NCBI GenBank assembly: GCA_947597925.1
Contig: CANQFA010000002.1
Coordinates: 124,001 to 188,000, forward strand
Length of the DNA stretch: 64,000 nt
Direction of reading: 5' to 3'
From: an uncultured Clostridia bacterium
Lineage (GTDB): Bacteria; Bacillota; Clostridia; Christensenellales; Borkfalkiaceae
Shown one piece after another: positions 34,420 to 42,899 of the stretch (the stretch's first letter is position 1; every line of letters starts with the position of its first letter). The notes under the pieces were generated by a model. It saw only the letters and a list, made by a program, of their open reading frames with translations. It did no database searches and was not told the DNA's origin. The position numbers were made by a program, and so were the translations under genes.

Positions 34420-36156
34420 TTACAGCCTGTTCGGGTCCTCTTGCTTGATGCGCGTGTAGCCCTTCTTGGGCTTTCCGCCGATCTCTATCTTCTCCTCGAA
34501 CTTCGCGAAGAGGAAGAAGGCGAGGATGGCGGCCACAGTGACGGCGAGCACGATGATGGCCCACGCGTCGAGCGATTCCGACTTCACATGCGACCAGAGC
34601 TCATTGATCTTGAGGCTCGCCTCGGCATCATAGTAGTCCATGACGGCACAGCGGGAGATGACCTCGGGCGTGGGGAACTGCGCATAGAGCTGACGGCACG
34701 TCGCCTGCACGGGGTCGGCGGGAATGGAGATCCTTTCCTCGCTCCCTTCGCCGAGGAAGAAGTAGGTGAGGTCATAGTCCACGGGCTCGGCCTCGTCCTC
34801 CTCTTCGGGATAGTATCCATAGAGATAGTCGGCATAGTCGAGCATCTCCTGCTCCTCACCCGAGATGACGGAGGTATAGCCGATGTAATAGCTGTTCCGC
34901 ATGGCATTCTGCGGCATGGAGAGGAAGTTGACGAAGGCTTCGGCGGCCTCCTTGGTGCCCCGCTCGGTGACGCCCTTTGGCATGACCCAGCCGTCGAAGA
35001 AGAGGTTGGTGCCCGCCTCGGGGACATAATAGTTGAGCAGGGCGGTCTCTTCCTCCTCGCCGTCCTCCGTCTCGCCGCTCTCGGCGAGGTCGAGGGCATA
35101 GACCGCATCGCCGCTCCACGCGTAGTTGAGCCAGACGGTCCCCTTGACCATATCCGACTTTCCCGTATCCGTCTCGAAGCTGTAGACATTCTTCTTCATG
35201 TCCATGAGCACGGGCTCCACTTCGGCGACGGTCTCGGCGTCGGTGGCATTGAAGATGGCGGTCAGCTGCTCCGTGTAGTCCTCCGCAGAGCGGTCGAGGG
35301 CATTGAGCTCATCCTGATAGGTGACGCCGAGGGCGGCAAAGTAGGTGTCGCGTACGTTGTCCTTGGCCGTGATTTTGTTGCGGAAGTTGCCGTCTGTGAA
35401 GACCCGCCAGTCGAGCTCCTCGAGGAGGCCCTCCACGTCGATGCCGATGGGGTTGCCCGCCGCATCCTTGGGGGCGGGATTGTACACGAATCCCGTCGTG
35501 CCCCACATATAGCCCGCCGCATAGTCCTTCCAGTAGATGTCTTCCCCGTCGGGATCCTTGCGGACCTTCAGCCCGCCGTTGGTTGCGAATTTCTCCGCGA
35601 TGAAGGGGGAGACGTTGCGCACATAGTAATTTTCGGGGTCCGTCTCGTCGAAGAAGGACGCATCGTACTTCTCGAGCCGTCCCTCCGCCGCGAGCTTCAT
35701 GATCATGTAGTCGGAGGGACACAGGAGGTCGTACTCGTTGCCGAGGATGATCTCGTTATACATGTCCTCATTGGTGCCGAAGGTGGAGTATTCCACGCGG
35801 ATCTTCTGCCCGTGCGTCCGCTCATACCATTCGCAGAAGTCGTCGAGGATGCGCGGTCCCTCCTCCGAGAGAGCATGCCCCACGGTCTCCTCGTACCACG
35901 CCTTGTAGTCGTCGTCGACGATGTCCGACTCGATATGCACATGTTTGCCGTTCTCGAGGACGGGCTCTCCCTCGTCGTCAAGTTCGTGGAGTTCGTCATA
36001 GATAAAGGTGCCCTTGCCGCCCTCGTCGATGTACTCTTCCCAGTTGTACACGCGCAGGACAATGGTCTCTCCGTCGGTACAGCCCGTGAGGAGGGAGAGG
36101 GTGGGGAGCAGGAAGGCAGCGGCGAGCGCGATGCTCGCGATACGGCGCGGTTTCAT
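34420..36156 (-). CDS. potD: Polyamine ABC transporter substrate-binding lipoprotein, oversized, with C-terminal TM
   Basis: A 578-aa PotD-family protein; usual members are about 350 aa. It has a signal peptide with lipobox LLTGC (Cys26), then VLRVYNWEEYIDEG as in PotD. Compared with ordinary PotD it carries acidic insertions, for example around HELDDEGEPVLENGKHVHIESD and a second one with ESGETEDGEEEE, and a C-terminal extension with a membrane helix (AIIVLAVTVAAILAFFLFA, about 537-555) and a basic cytoplasmic tail. The protein would be anchored at both ends. It is the last gene of the XRE-potABCD unit and overlaps potC by four bases. Confidence 0.88.
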   Translation of the reverse strand: MKPRRIASIALAAAFLLPTLSLLTGCTDGETIVLRVYNWEEYIDEGGKGTFIYDELHELDDEGEPVLENGKHVHIESDIVDDDYKAWYEETVGHALSEEGPRILDDFCEWYERTHGQKIRVEYSTFGTNEDMYNEIILGNEYDLLCPSDYMIMKLAAEGRLEKYDASFFDETDPENYYVRNVSPFIAEKFATNGGLKVRKDPDGEDIYWKDYAAGYMWGTTGFVYNPAPKDAAGNPIGIDVEGLLEELDWRVFTDGNFRNKITAKDNVRDTYFAALGVTYQDELNALDRSAEDYTEQLTAIFNATDAETVAEVEPVLMDMKKNVYSFETDTGKSDMVKGTVWLNYAWSGDAVYALDLAESGETEDGEEEETALLNYYVPEAGTNLFFDGWVMPKGVTERGTKEAAEAFVNFLSMPQNAMRNSYYIGYTSVISGEEQEMLDYADYLYGYYPEEEDEAEPVDYDLTYFFLGEGSEERISIPADPVQATCRQLYAQFPTPEVISRCAVMDYYDAEASLKINELWSHVKSESLDAWAIIVLAVTVAAILAFFLFAKFEEKIEIGGKPKKGYTRIKQEDPNRL

Positions 36157-36965
36157 CGTTTGGCCTCCTTTTTCCGGATGGAGGAGAGATTGGAGAGGAG
36201 CACGATGAGCACGATGACGACAAAGATGATGGTCGTGAGTGCCCAGAAGGAGGACAGCGTGACGGCGGTGTGGGCATTGCCCTTGGTCGTCGCGTTGTAG
36301 ACATAGGTAGAGATGGTCTCGAAGCCGCTCGGGCGGGTGTACATCGTCACGATATAGTCGTCGAGCGAGAGGGTGACGGCGAGCATGAAGCCCGAGATGA
36401 CGCCCGGGATGATCTGCGGCAGGACGACGGTGACGAGGGCCTTGAGGGGGGAGGCCCCGAGGTCGAGCGCCGCCTCATAGAGGGAGTTGTCCATCTGCTT
36501 GAGCTTGGGCATCACCGAGAGCACCACAAAGGGGGTGCAGATGACCATATGTCCTATGAGGAGGGTGAAGTACGACCTCCCCAGCCCGATCGCCACGAAG
36601 GTGACGGTGAGCGAGAGCGCCGTGACGATCTCCGCATTGATGACGGGGATCTGCGAGGCGCCGTGGATGAGCATCTTCGCCTTCTTTTTCGAGTAGTACA
36701 TCCCCACGGCCCCGAGCGTTCCGAGAAGAGTGGAGAGGATGGCGGCGAGGAAGGCGAGCAGGAAGGTATTTCCGATCATGCCGAGCACCTTGGAATTGCG
36801 GAAGAGCTCTGCATAGTGGGTGAGGGAGAAGCCCTCGAACTTGCCGATCATATTGGTCTTGTCGAAGCTGTAGATGGCAAGGAGGAGGATGGGAGCATAG
36901 AGGATGAGCAGCGCCAGTCCCACAAAGGCGGCCTTGCAGCACTTCAGTGCAAATTGCTTGTTCAT
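36153..36965 (-). CDS. potC: Spermidine/putrescine ABC transporter permease PotC
   Basis: A 270-aa inner-membrane permease with six predicted helices. The ABC coupling loop EAALDLGASPLKALVTVVLPQIIPGVISG is typical of the PotC/PotI side. It overlaps both neighbours by four bases. With PotB it forms the channel fed by PotD. Confidence 0.93.
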   Translation of the reverse strand: MNKQFALKCCKAAFVGLALLILYAPILLLAIYSFDKTNMIGKFEGFSLTHYAELFRNSKVLGMIGNTFLLAFLAAILSTLLGTLGAVGMYYSKKKAKMLIHGASQIPVINAEIVTALSLTVTFVAIGLGRSYFTLLIGHMVICTPFVVLSVMPKLKQMDNSLYEAALDLGASPLKALVTVVLPQIIPGVISGFMLAVTLSLDDYIVTMYTRPSGFETISTYVYNATTKGNAHTAVTLSSFWALTTIIFVVIVLIVLLSNLSSIRKKEAKR

Positions 36966-37771
36966 AAGTTCGTCCCCCTTACATTTTCTTCGGAAGAGAA
37001 TCCGCCCGTCAGCCAGGTGGAGAGGAAGACCACGATGAGCAGGACGAGCGCGATCATCGAGCCCATGTGCCAGTCATTTCCGAAATAGTCGGAGATGAAC
37101 TTGCCGATGATGGTCACCTTGGCGTTTCCGAGCATGTCGGAGACGACGTAGTTCGTCATGGAGGGCAGAAACACCATCGTCACGCCGCTCATGATCCCGG
37201 GCACGGAGAGGGGAAGTGTGATGCGGAAAAAGGTCGCCGACCAGCCCGCGCCGAGGTCGGCACTCGCCTCATACAGACTCTTCTCGATCTTGAGCATCGT
37301 CGTGTAGAGGGGAAGGATCATGAAGGGCAGGAAGTCATAGACCATGCCGAAGACCGTCTTGAAGTAGTTCGCGCTCTCGATCCACTCCATCCCCGGGAGG
37401 GCGGAGAGAAGATTGAAGAGCTCACGGATGGCATTGACGCGGAGGACGAAGTTGATCCACATGGGAAGCACGAAGAGCATGAGGATGATATATTTCTTCT
37501 TCATGGTGCTGCGTGCGAGGATGTAGGCGATGGGATAGGCGATGAGCAGGCAGATGACCGTCGTGATGAGCGCGATGACGATGGAGTAGAAGATCGTCGA
37601 CAGCTTGGAGGGATCCGAGAAGAAGTGGATGAAGTTGTCGAAGGAGATGTGGTACTCCTTGTCCGTGAAGGCAAAGAGCACGATCACCAGCATGGGGATG
37701 ATGACGAAAAAGACGAGGAAGACGGCATAGGGGATGCACAGCGTCTTCCGTGAGAAGCGGGGCAGTCTCAT
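36962..37771 (-). CDS. potB: Spermidine/putrescine ABC transporter permease PotB
   Basis: A 269-aa permease of the PotB/PotH side: six helices, N-terminal anchor ([23 protein letters not shown]) and coupling loop [29 protein letters not shown]. It overlaps potA and potC by four bases each. Confidence 0.93.
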   Translation of the reverse strand: MRLPRFSRKTLCIPYAVFLVFFVIIPMLVIVLFAFTDKEYHISFDNFIHFFSDPSKLSTIFYSIVIALITTVICLLIAYPIAYILARSTMKKKYIILMLFVLPMWINFVLRVNAIRELFNLLSALPGMEWIESANYFKTVFGMVYDFLPFMILPLYTTMLKIEKSLYEASADLGAGWSATFFRITLPLSVPGIMSGVTMVFLPSMTNYVVSDMLGNAKVTIIGKFISDYFGNDWHMGSMIALVLLIVVFLSTWLTGGFSSEENVRGTNL

Positions 37772-39270
37772 CTCTTCTCCTCCGTGACCTTGCGCGTGAG
37801 CTTGATCTTGTCCTTGGGGATGATGACGGACACGAGGTCGTTTTCATTCCAGAGGTCTGCGGTCGAGAAGACGAAGTCCTCCTCTTCCTCCTCGGTGCGT
37901 ACGATGAGGCGGTAGTGGTCGCCCTTATAGATGATGGAGATGATGCGCCCCACGGTGCCGCCCGCCTCGGCGTCGTCGGAGATCTCGATGTCGTCGAGTC
38001 CCACCTCCACGCGGACCTCCACGTCGGTGAGGTCTATCTTTTCGCCCTCGGCGGTGATGAGGTACTCCTCGTCGTCGAGGTGGCTTCCGGGGTAGAGCTG
38101 GGTGACGTCGCATTCAAATTCGCCGTCGGCAAACTTCACGGTGTTGTGCTTGGTGATGACGCCGTCAAAGACATTGGTCGTGTACTTGGGCTTCATGAGG
38201 TGGATGCCGTCTGGCAGGACATTCATGCCGATGCGTTCGCCGACTTCCCGCCGCTGCGTCGAGGCGATGACGAGCTCGTACTTTCCCACCTGCACGGTGA
38301 TCTCATAGTGGATGCCCTTGAAGATGACCGAGATGACGTCGCCCACGAGCGTCCCTTCTTCGGGGGCGCACATGAGGATGTCCTCGGGACGGACCACGAC
38401 GTCCACGGGCTCATTGAGTTCGAATTCGTCGAGACAGGCAAATTCCTTTCCGCAGAACTTGACCCGCTTGTCCCCGACGACGGTGCCCGTCAGGATGTTG
38501 CTCTCCCCGATGAAGTCGGCGACGAAGGTATTGGCGGGCTCATTGTAGATCTTGGTGGGCGTGCCGATCTGCTGGACGACGCCGTCCGCCATGACGACGA
38601 TGGTATCCGACATGGTGAGCGCCTCTTCCTGATCGTGGGTGACATAGATAAAGGTGATGCCCAGCCGCTTGTGCATGGCCTTGAGCTCGAGCTGCATCTC
38701 CTTGCGCATCTTGAGGTCGAGGGCGCCGAGGGGCTCGTCGAGGAGGAGGATCTCGGGCTCATTGACGATGGCGCGCGCAATGGCGACGCGCTGCTGCTGT
38801 CCGCCCGAGAGGGTGGAGATGGAGCGCTTTTCGAATCCCTCGAGGTCGACGAGGGCGAGGGCGCGGCTCACCTTTTCGGCGATATCCTTCTTGGAGAGCC
38901 GCTCGACCTTCGTGTAGGTCTCGCCCTTGTCATTTTGATAGGTGTTCTTCACGCGCTTGCACCTGAGCCCATAGGCGACGTTTTCATAGACGTTGAAGTG
39001 GGGGAAGAGGGCATAGCGCTGGAAGACGGTATTGACGGGGCGCTTATTGGGGGGCAGGAGGGAGATGTCCTTCCCGTTCAGCAAAATTTTGCCGCTCGTG
39101 GGAAGGTCAAAGCCCGCGATCATGCGAAGGGTCGTCGTCTTTCCGCAGCCCGAGGGGCCGAGAAAGGTGATGAATTCGCCCTTGTTGACATAGAAACTGA
39201 CGTCGTCAATGACGAGGTTGTCATCAAAGCTTTTGGTGACATGCTCGAGTTCGATGATGTGTTCCGCCAT
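37768..39270 (-). CDS. potA: Polyamine ABC transporter ATPase PotA with a duplicated C-terminal domain
   Basis: A 500-aa protein, over 100 residues longer than ordinary PotA. Walker [17 protein letters not shown] (about residue 37), [14 protein letters not shown], Walker [13 protein letters not shown] and the HDQEEAL switch are complete. After the ATPase come two similar TOBE-like segments, each starting with a [10 protein letters not shown] or [14 protein letters not shown] strand pair (about residues 310 and 440), with an acidic linker between. ATG 39270 is chosen because AAGGAG lies six bases upstream; longer in-frame sequence has no family similarity. A copy of the 23-bp motif lies 39 bp upstream. 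Confidence 0.92.
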   Translation of the reverse strand: MAEHIIELEHVTKSFDDNLVIDDVSFYVNKGEFITFLGPSGCGKTTTLRMIAGFDLPTSGKILLNGKDISLLPPNKRPVNTVFQRYALFPHFNVYENVAYGLRCKRVKNTYQNDKGETYTKVERLSKKDIAEKVSRALALVDLEGFEKRSISTLSGGQQQRVAIARAIVNEPEILLLDEPLGALDLKMRKEMQLELKAMHKRLGITFIYVTHDQEEALTMSDTIVVMADGVVQQIGTPTKIYNEPANTFVADFIGESNILTGTVVGDKRVKFCGKEFACLDEFELNEPVDVVVRPEDILMCAPEEGTLVGDVISVIFKGIHYEITVQVGKYELVIASTQRREVGERIGMNVLPDGIHLMKPKYTTNVFDGVITKHNTVKFADGEFECDVTQLYPGSHLDDEEYLITAEGEKIDLTDVEVRVEVGLDDIEISDDAEAGGTVGRIISIIYKGDHYRLIVRTEEEEEDFVFSTADLWNENDLVSVIIPKDKIKLTRKVTEEKR

Positions 39271-39308
39271 AAGATGCTCCTTGAAGGGTATTTTTACTGC
39301 TTTAGCAT

Positions 39309-39331
39309 AGTATTTTGTCAGACATAATACT
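39309..39331. repeat. 23-bp dyad motif, best copy, between XRE gene and potA
   Basis: Left arm AGTATTTTGTC, centre A, right arm GACATAATACT: a near-perfect palindrome and 22 of 23 matches to the consensus. It sits nine bases after the XRE-cupin stop codon and 38 bases before potA. The flanking GCAT on the left is shared with the penicillin-binding protein copy. Confidence 0.75.
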
Positions 39332-39340
39332 TCGAATATT

Positions 39341-39874
39341 TCAGAAATTGGGAGGAGTGGAGATCCAGAGGACGCACGCGCGCCCCTTGCCGACGTTGAC
39401 GAGATAGTGCTCGCGGTCCGCCTTATAGGAAAAGCTCTCGCCCTTCTTTGCGGGGAAGCGCTTGTCCGCGAGGACCACCTCGACTGTCCCCTCGAGCACA
39501 TAGCCGAACTCCTCGCCCTCGTGGGGGATGTCGGGCTGGGTGGAGGCGCCGCTCTCCAGTGTCACGAGCACGGGCTCCATCATGTTTTTCTGCGCGTTGG
39601 GGATGAGCCAGGAAAAGGTCATGTCCTCCGACTGCTTGTCGATGTACTCCTCCTCCGTGAAGACGACCTTTTCCTCGGTCTCCTCGCGGAAGAAGTCGGA
39701 GAGGTTGCTCCCGAGCGCATTCAGGAGGTCTACGAGCGTCGCTATAGAGGGGCTCGTGAGGTCGTTTTCGAGCTGGGAGATGTATCCCTTCGTCAGTTCG
39801 CAGCGGTCGGCGAGCTCCTCCTGTGTCAGATTTTTGCGCTGCCGCATCTCGCGTAGCTTTGCACCGAGTTCCAT
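39341..39874 (-). CDS. XRE-cupin transcriptional regulator of the pot unit
   Basis: A 177-aa protein. Residues 4-60 are a helix-turn-helix of the Xre/Cro family ([38 protein letters not shown]). Residues 105-175 are a cupin ([36 protein letters not shown]) that should sense a small ligand, here probably a polyamine, as in PuuR. It is first in the unit before potABCD, the standard arrangement in Clostridia. It has its own promoter with repeat half-sites in the leader, suggesting autoregulation. Confidence 0.92.
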   Translation of the reverse strand: MELGAKLREMRQRKNLTQEELADRCELTKGYISQLENDLTSPSIATLVDLLNALGSNLSDFFREETEEKVVFTEEEYIDKQSEDMTFSWLIPNAQKNMMEPVLVTLESGASTQPDIPHEGEEFGYVLEGTVEVVLADKRFPAKKGESFSYKADREHYLVNVGKGRACVLWISTPPNF

Positions 39875-39928
39875 AATTCCCTCATCGTCCGCGCCGCCCG
39901 GGAGGGGAGGCCGCGGGATTTCTCTAAC

Positions 39929-39955
39929 TAAACCGAAAGTTTAATAAAAATAAAC
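39929..39955 (-). promoter_or_regulatory. Operator candidate in the XRE-pot leader
   Basis: TAAAC (39929-39933), five bases, GTTTA (39939-39943), a perfect inverted repeat, followed by a third half-site TAAAC at 39951-39955. They lie just downstream of the predicted transcription start, so a bound repressor would block early elongation. Assignment to the adjacent XRE protein is inferred. Confidence 0.45.
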
Positions 39956-39966
39956 CAACGTGTAGC

Positions 39967-39995
39967 AGTATAGTATATTTCCCCTCGAATGTCAA
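39967..39995 (-). promoter_or_regulatory. Promoter of the XRE-potABCD unit
   Basis: On the minus strand TTGACA (39995-39990), 17 bases, TATACT (39972-39967), about 93 bases before the XRE start codon. Confidence 0.8.
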
Positions 39996-40088
39996 CGAAA
40001 TTTTCCCCCTTTTTCGAACTTTTTCGCGGGTTTTTTCAAAATTTCGGAATTGTGAGCGCTTTCCTATAATATAATTTGTAATGCGCGG

Positions 40089-40110
40089 GTGCGCGCGCAT
40101 GCGTGCGCAT
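40089..40110. other. Strict purine-pyrimidine alternation (possible Z-DNA tract)
   Basis: Twenty-two bases alternate purine and pyrimidine without a break, mostly GC/CG steps with two CA/TG steps. It lies between the rpsT terminators and the XRE promoter, in otherwise non-coding DNA. Confidence 0.5.
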
Positions 40111-40132
40111 CACTCATATATAAAAAGGGCAG

Positions 40133-40160
40133 AAAAAAGAGGGGAGCGCGGCGCCCCCCT
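40133..40160 (-). terminator. Second terminator downstream of rpsT
   Basis: AGGGGAGCGC (40140-40149) and GCGCCCCCCT (40151-40160) form a 10-bp inverted repeat with one mismatch; on the minus strand it is followed by a six-T run (40138-40133). Confidence 0.65.
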
Positions 40161-40182
40161 CGAGGAAAAGTTCATCAAACGG

Positions 40183-40210
40183 AAAAAGCGCCCGCGAAAG
40201 TGCGAGCGCT
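40183..40210 (-). terminator. Terminator of rpsT
   Basis: On the minus strand AGCGCTCGC pairs with GCGGGCGCT over a six-base loop (one G-U pair), followed by five Ts at 40187-40183. It lies 18 bases after the rpsT stop. Confidence 0.85.
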
Positions 40211-40227
40211 CGAAAAAAGCGGTCTCT

Positions 40228-40494
40228 TTATGCGGCGAGGCTTGCGAGCTTCTTCGCCAGCTTTGCCTTCTTATTGGAGGCGTTGTTCTTGTGCAGGATC
40301 CCCTTCGTGACGGCGGAGTCGATGGCGGAGACGGTCTCGGGATAGAGCTTTTCCGCCTGCGCCTTATCTCCTGCGGAGACGGCGGCGAGGAACTTCTTGA
40401 TCTGCGTCTTGAGGGCGGACTTGATCGCCTTGTTTTCGGCGGTCTTCTTTTCGGTGACAAGAACACGCTTTTTTGCGGACTTGATGTTGGGCAC
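40228..40494 (-). CDS. rpsT: 30S ribosomal protein S20
   Basis: An 88-aa basic protein beginning [27 protein letters not shown], the S20 signature, which binds 16S rRNA in the small subunit body. The start is GTG at 40494: AAAGGAG lies eight bases upstream, and no ATG occurs at that point; longer in-frame sequence is not S20. It has its own promoter and tandem terminators, so it is monocistronic and divergent from murI. Confidence 0.95.
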   Translation of the reverse strand: MPNIKSAKKRVLVTEKKTAENKAIKSALKTQIKKFLAAVSAGDKAQAEKLYPETVSAIDSAVTKGILHKNNASNKKAKLAKKLASLAA

Positions 40495-40534
40495 GATAGT
40501 TACTCCTTTATACGTTCTTCGAATGACCTTGACT

Positions 40535-40563
40535 ATTTTAACATAAAATAAAGTCCTTGTAAA
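40535..40563 (-). promoter_or_regulatory. Promoter of rpsT
   Basis: On the minus strand TTTACA (40563-40558), 17 bases, TAAAAT (40540-40535), 40 bases before the GTG start. Confidence 0.7.
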
Positions 40564-40622
40564 CTGTTTTTCGGCGCCGAACGCAAAAAAACGCAAAAAA
40601 TTTCCTTTGGGAGGCGGAAAAG

Positions 40623-41390
40623 ATGGAAAATGAGGTGCGGATAGGGCTCTTTGACAGCGGGATAGGCGGCTTCTCGGTGCTGCGGGCGTGCATGCGCCTG
40701 CTGCCCGATGCAGTCTATGAGTACTACGGAGACCTCGCGCATGCGCCCTTCGGCGAGAGGAGCAGGGAGGAGATCGTGTCGTACACGGAAAATGCCCTCG
40801 AGGTCTTCGAAGAGAGGGGAGTTTCGGCGGTCATCCTCGCCTGCAATACCGCCACCGCCGCCGCCCTCGGGGAGATGCGCGCCCGCTTCTCCTTTCCCGT
40901 CCTCGGCGTCGAACCTGCCGTGGCCCCCGCCGCGAGGAGGCATCGGCGCGTGCTCGTCCTCGCGACGCCCCTGACCGCCTCGAGCGCCCGCCTTGCCCGT
41001 CTCCTCGCGCGCTTCCCGGAGAATGAATTTTCCGTGCTCGGGCTCAGGGACCTCGCCGCCCGTGTGGAGGACTACTTCGCGGAGAAGGCGCCCCTCGACC
41101 TCGGCTGCCTTGCCGCGGCGCCGCCTTGCGACTGCGCCGTGCTCGGGTGCACGCACTATGCATTGGTGGCGGAGGAGATCGCGGCGTACCTTCGGGTCCC
41201 CGTCTACGATGGGGCGGAGGGGACGGCGCGGAATTTGCTTCGGACGCTGAAAATTGGGACGGCTGCCCACTCCGTGACCACGCCGATTTTTCCACCCAAG
41301 TTCCCAATTTTCCTCGGCAGTGGTCGGGAAATTCTCCTTTCTCGCTATGAAACGAACATTTGTTTTCAATATCTTAAAAAATTTTTCTGA
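40623..41390 (+). CDS. murI: Glutamate racemase
   Basis: A 255-aa cofactor-independent racemase giving D-glutamate for peptidoglycan. The two catalytic cysteines are Cys74 (LACNTATAA) and Cys176 (LGCTHYALV); the N terminus [15 protein letters not shown] is typical. GGGAGG precedes the ATG. The last 45 residues (after LLRTLKIG) do not resemble other racemases, are encoded by A/T-rich sequence, and contain a perfect 11-bp inverted repeat, so the native C terminus may have been replaced. Active-site residues are all upstream of that point. Confidence 0.9.
   Translation: MENEVRIGLFDSGIGGFSVLRACMRLLPDAVYEYYGDLAHAPFGERSREEIVSYTENALEVFEERGVSAVILACNTATAAALGEMRARFSFPVLGVEPAVAPAARRHRRVLVLATPLTASSARLARLLARFPENEFSVLGLRDLAARVEDYFAEKAPLDLGCLAAAPPCDCAVLGCTHYALVAEEIAAYLRVPVYDGAEGTARNLLRTLKIGTAAHSVTTPIFPPKFPIFLGSGREILLSRYETNICFQYLKKFF
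41249..41312. repeat. 11-bp perfect inverted repeat in the 3' end of murI
   Basis: GAAAATTGGGA (41249-41259) and TCCCAATTTTC (41302-41312), 42 bases apart, inside the murI frame. The interior also holds partial complementarities (GACCAC inside the arms against GTGGTC just outside the right arm). Confidence 0.7.
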
Positions 41391-41418
41391 CAAATTTTTA
41401 AAAAGTGGCCAAACGTGG

Positions 41419-41447
41419 TTGACGGGAAGAAAAATCTGTGCTATAAT
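41419..41447 (+). promoter_or_regulatory. mraZp: Promoter of the dcw cluster (mraZ)
   Basis: TTGACG (41419-41424), 17 bases, TATAAT (41442-41447), 41 bases before mraZ. TGGCC at 41406 and TGGTT at 41416 repeat at 10-base spacing over the -35; MraZ is known to bind TGGG-type repeats at 10-base spacing at its own promoter, so these are possible, weak MraZ boxes. Confidence 0.8.
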
Positions 41448-41487
41448 TTGATTACGATGCCAAAGTAACCGAATTTTCGGAGCGGAA

Positions 41488-41934
41488 ATGTTTAACGGAC
41501 GAGTCGATCATCAACTGGATGAGAAAAAGAGAATGCGGATCCCGACGATCTATCGCAACGGCTTCCCCGAAGGGGAAAAGCTGTATTTCGTCGAGTACGC
41601 GCCCGACTGCATTTCCATCATGCCCCAATCGGTCAAGGATCGCCGCCTCGGCGCCTTTATGGACGTCGACCCCAGCGAGCCCGAAGTCATGGACGCCATG
41701 CGCGTCATCTATGCAGGCGTCGTGCCCGTCGAGACGGATACGCAGGGGAGAGTCACCATTCCCCGCTCCATCCGCGAGCGCATGCACCTCGAGAAGGACA
41801 TCGTGACCATCGGCATTGCAGACTATATCGAGGTCTGGGACAGGGAGACTTACGAGAAGAAGCAGGCGGGATTCACGCTTGCCGAGGCAAACAAGATCTT
41901 CTACGCGAGAATGCGGGCGCAGAGAAATGGGTGA
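41488..41934 (+). CDS. mraZ: Transcriptional regulator MraZ
   Basis: A 148-aa protein with two AbrB/SpoVT-like halves, each ending in a D-x-x-x-R-x-x-I-P pattern (LDEKKRMRIPTIYR and TDTQGRVTIPRSIRERM). MraZ forms a ring and usually represses its own dcw cluster. It is the first gene behind a consensus promoter; rsmH starts eight bases before its stop. Confidence 0.95.
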   Translation: MFNGRVDHQLDEKKRMRIPTIYRNGFPEGEKLYFVEYAPDCISIMPQSVKDRRLGAFMDVDPSEPEVMDAMRVIYAGVVPVETDTQGRVTIPRSIRERMHLEKDIVTIGIADYIEVWDRETYEKKQAGFTLAEANKIFYARMRAQRNG

Positions 41935-42856
41935 GTACCATCTTCCCGTGCTCTACCGCGAGGTGCTCGAAGGCCTCATGGTCAAAGGCGGGGGAGTCTA
42001 TCTCGACTGCACGGTGGGCGGAGGAGGTCACTCCTTCGGCATCCTCTCCGCGGGGGAGGACGTGCGGCTCATCGGCATCGACCGTGACGGCGACGCACTC
42101 GCCGAGGCAGAGAAGAGACTTGCGCCCTTTGCGGGAAGATTTTCCCTCCATCGGGCGAATTACAAGGACTACGAGAGGATATTGGAGGAGGAAGAGGTTC
42201 CCGCTTTAGACGGCGTCCTCATCGACCTCGGGATCTCCTCCCATCAGATAGACGACGAAAGCAGGGGGTTTGCCTACCGCAGCGAAGATGCTCCGCTCGA
42301 CATGCGGATGGACACGCGGCAGGCGCTCACCGCCGAGGAGGTCGTAAACGGGTATTCCGAAGAGGCGCTTCGCCGCATCTTCCGCGAATACGGCGAAGAG
42401 CGGTTTGCCTCTTCCATCGCAAGGCGCATCGCGCTCGAGAGGAAGAAGTCACCCGTTCGCACCACGGGAGCGCTCAGGCGGCTCGTGGAAGAGGGCATCC
42501 CTCCCAAATTCCGCTCTGCGGCATGCGCCAGAAAGGTCTTTCAGGCGGTGCGCATCGAGGTAAACGGAGAGCTGGAGGGGCTCAGGACGTGCATCGAGGG
42601 GCTCATCGGCCGCTTGAAGCCCGCGGGGCGCATCTGCATCCTCACCTTCCACTCCCTCGAGGACAGGATCGTGAAGGAAGTCTTCCGCGACAAGTCCACC
42701 GCATGTACCTGTCCGCCCAACTTTCCCGTCTGCGTATGCGGCAGGAAACAAGAGATCGAGATCATCACCGCGAAGCCCCTCACCGCAAGTGAGGAGGAGA
42801 TCGCGAAAAACTCGCGCAGCAAGTGCGCGAAACTTCGGATCGCACGCAGGCTTTAG
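41927..42856 (+). CDS. rsmH: 16S rRNA m4C1402 methyltransferase RsmH
   Basis: About 309 aa. SAM-binding YLDCTVGGGGHSFGIL near residue 27, DGVLIDLGISSHQID, and the C-terminal RICILTFHSLEDRIVK followed by a Cys-rich CTCPPNFPVCVCG are family motifs. ATG 41927 is chosen because the protein then begins GEYHLPVLYREVLEGL; it overlaps mraZ by eight bases. Confidence 0.96.
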   Translation: MGEYHLPVLYREVLEGLMVKGGGVYLDCTVGGGGHSFGILSAGEDVRLIGIDRDGDALAEAEKRLAPFAGRFSLHRANYKDYERILEEEEVPALDGVLIDLGISSHQIDDESRGFAYRSEDAPLDMRMDTRQALTAEEVVNGYSEEALRRIFREYGEERFASSIARRIALERKKSPVRTTGALRRLVEEGIPPKFRSAACARKVFQAVRIEVNGELEGLRTCIEGLIGRLKPAGRICILTFHSLEDRIVKEVFRDKSTACTCPPNFPVCVCGRKQEIEIITAKPLTASEEEIAKNSRSKCAKLRIARRL

Positions 42857-42899
42857 GCATGCGGGAGGGTCCGTCGGCATAAGATAAGGAGAGAAAACC

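Noticed and set aside
35025-35040. Half of the 23-bp motif (GACATAATAGT) in potD
   Set aside because: Only one arm is present, and the codons (AAC TAT TAT GTC) are ordinary for this region, so it is probably chance.
34414-36300. A 628-codon open frame on the plus strand opposite potD
   Set aside because: Same reason: shadow of potD, whose lipobox and PotD motifs are clear on the minus strand.
41390-41412. TCTGACAAA at the murI stop as another motif copy
   Set aside because: Only the centre matches; the outer arms are plain A/T runs.
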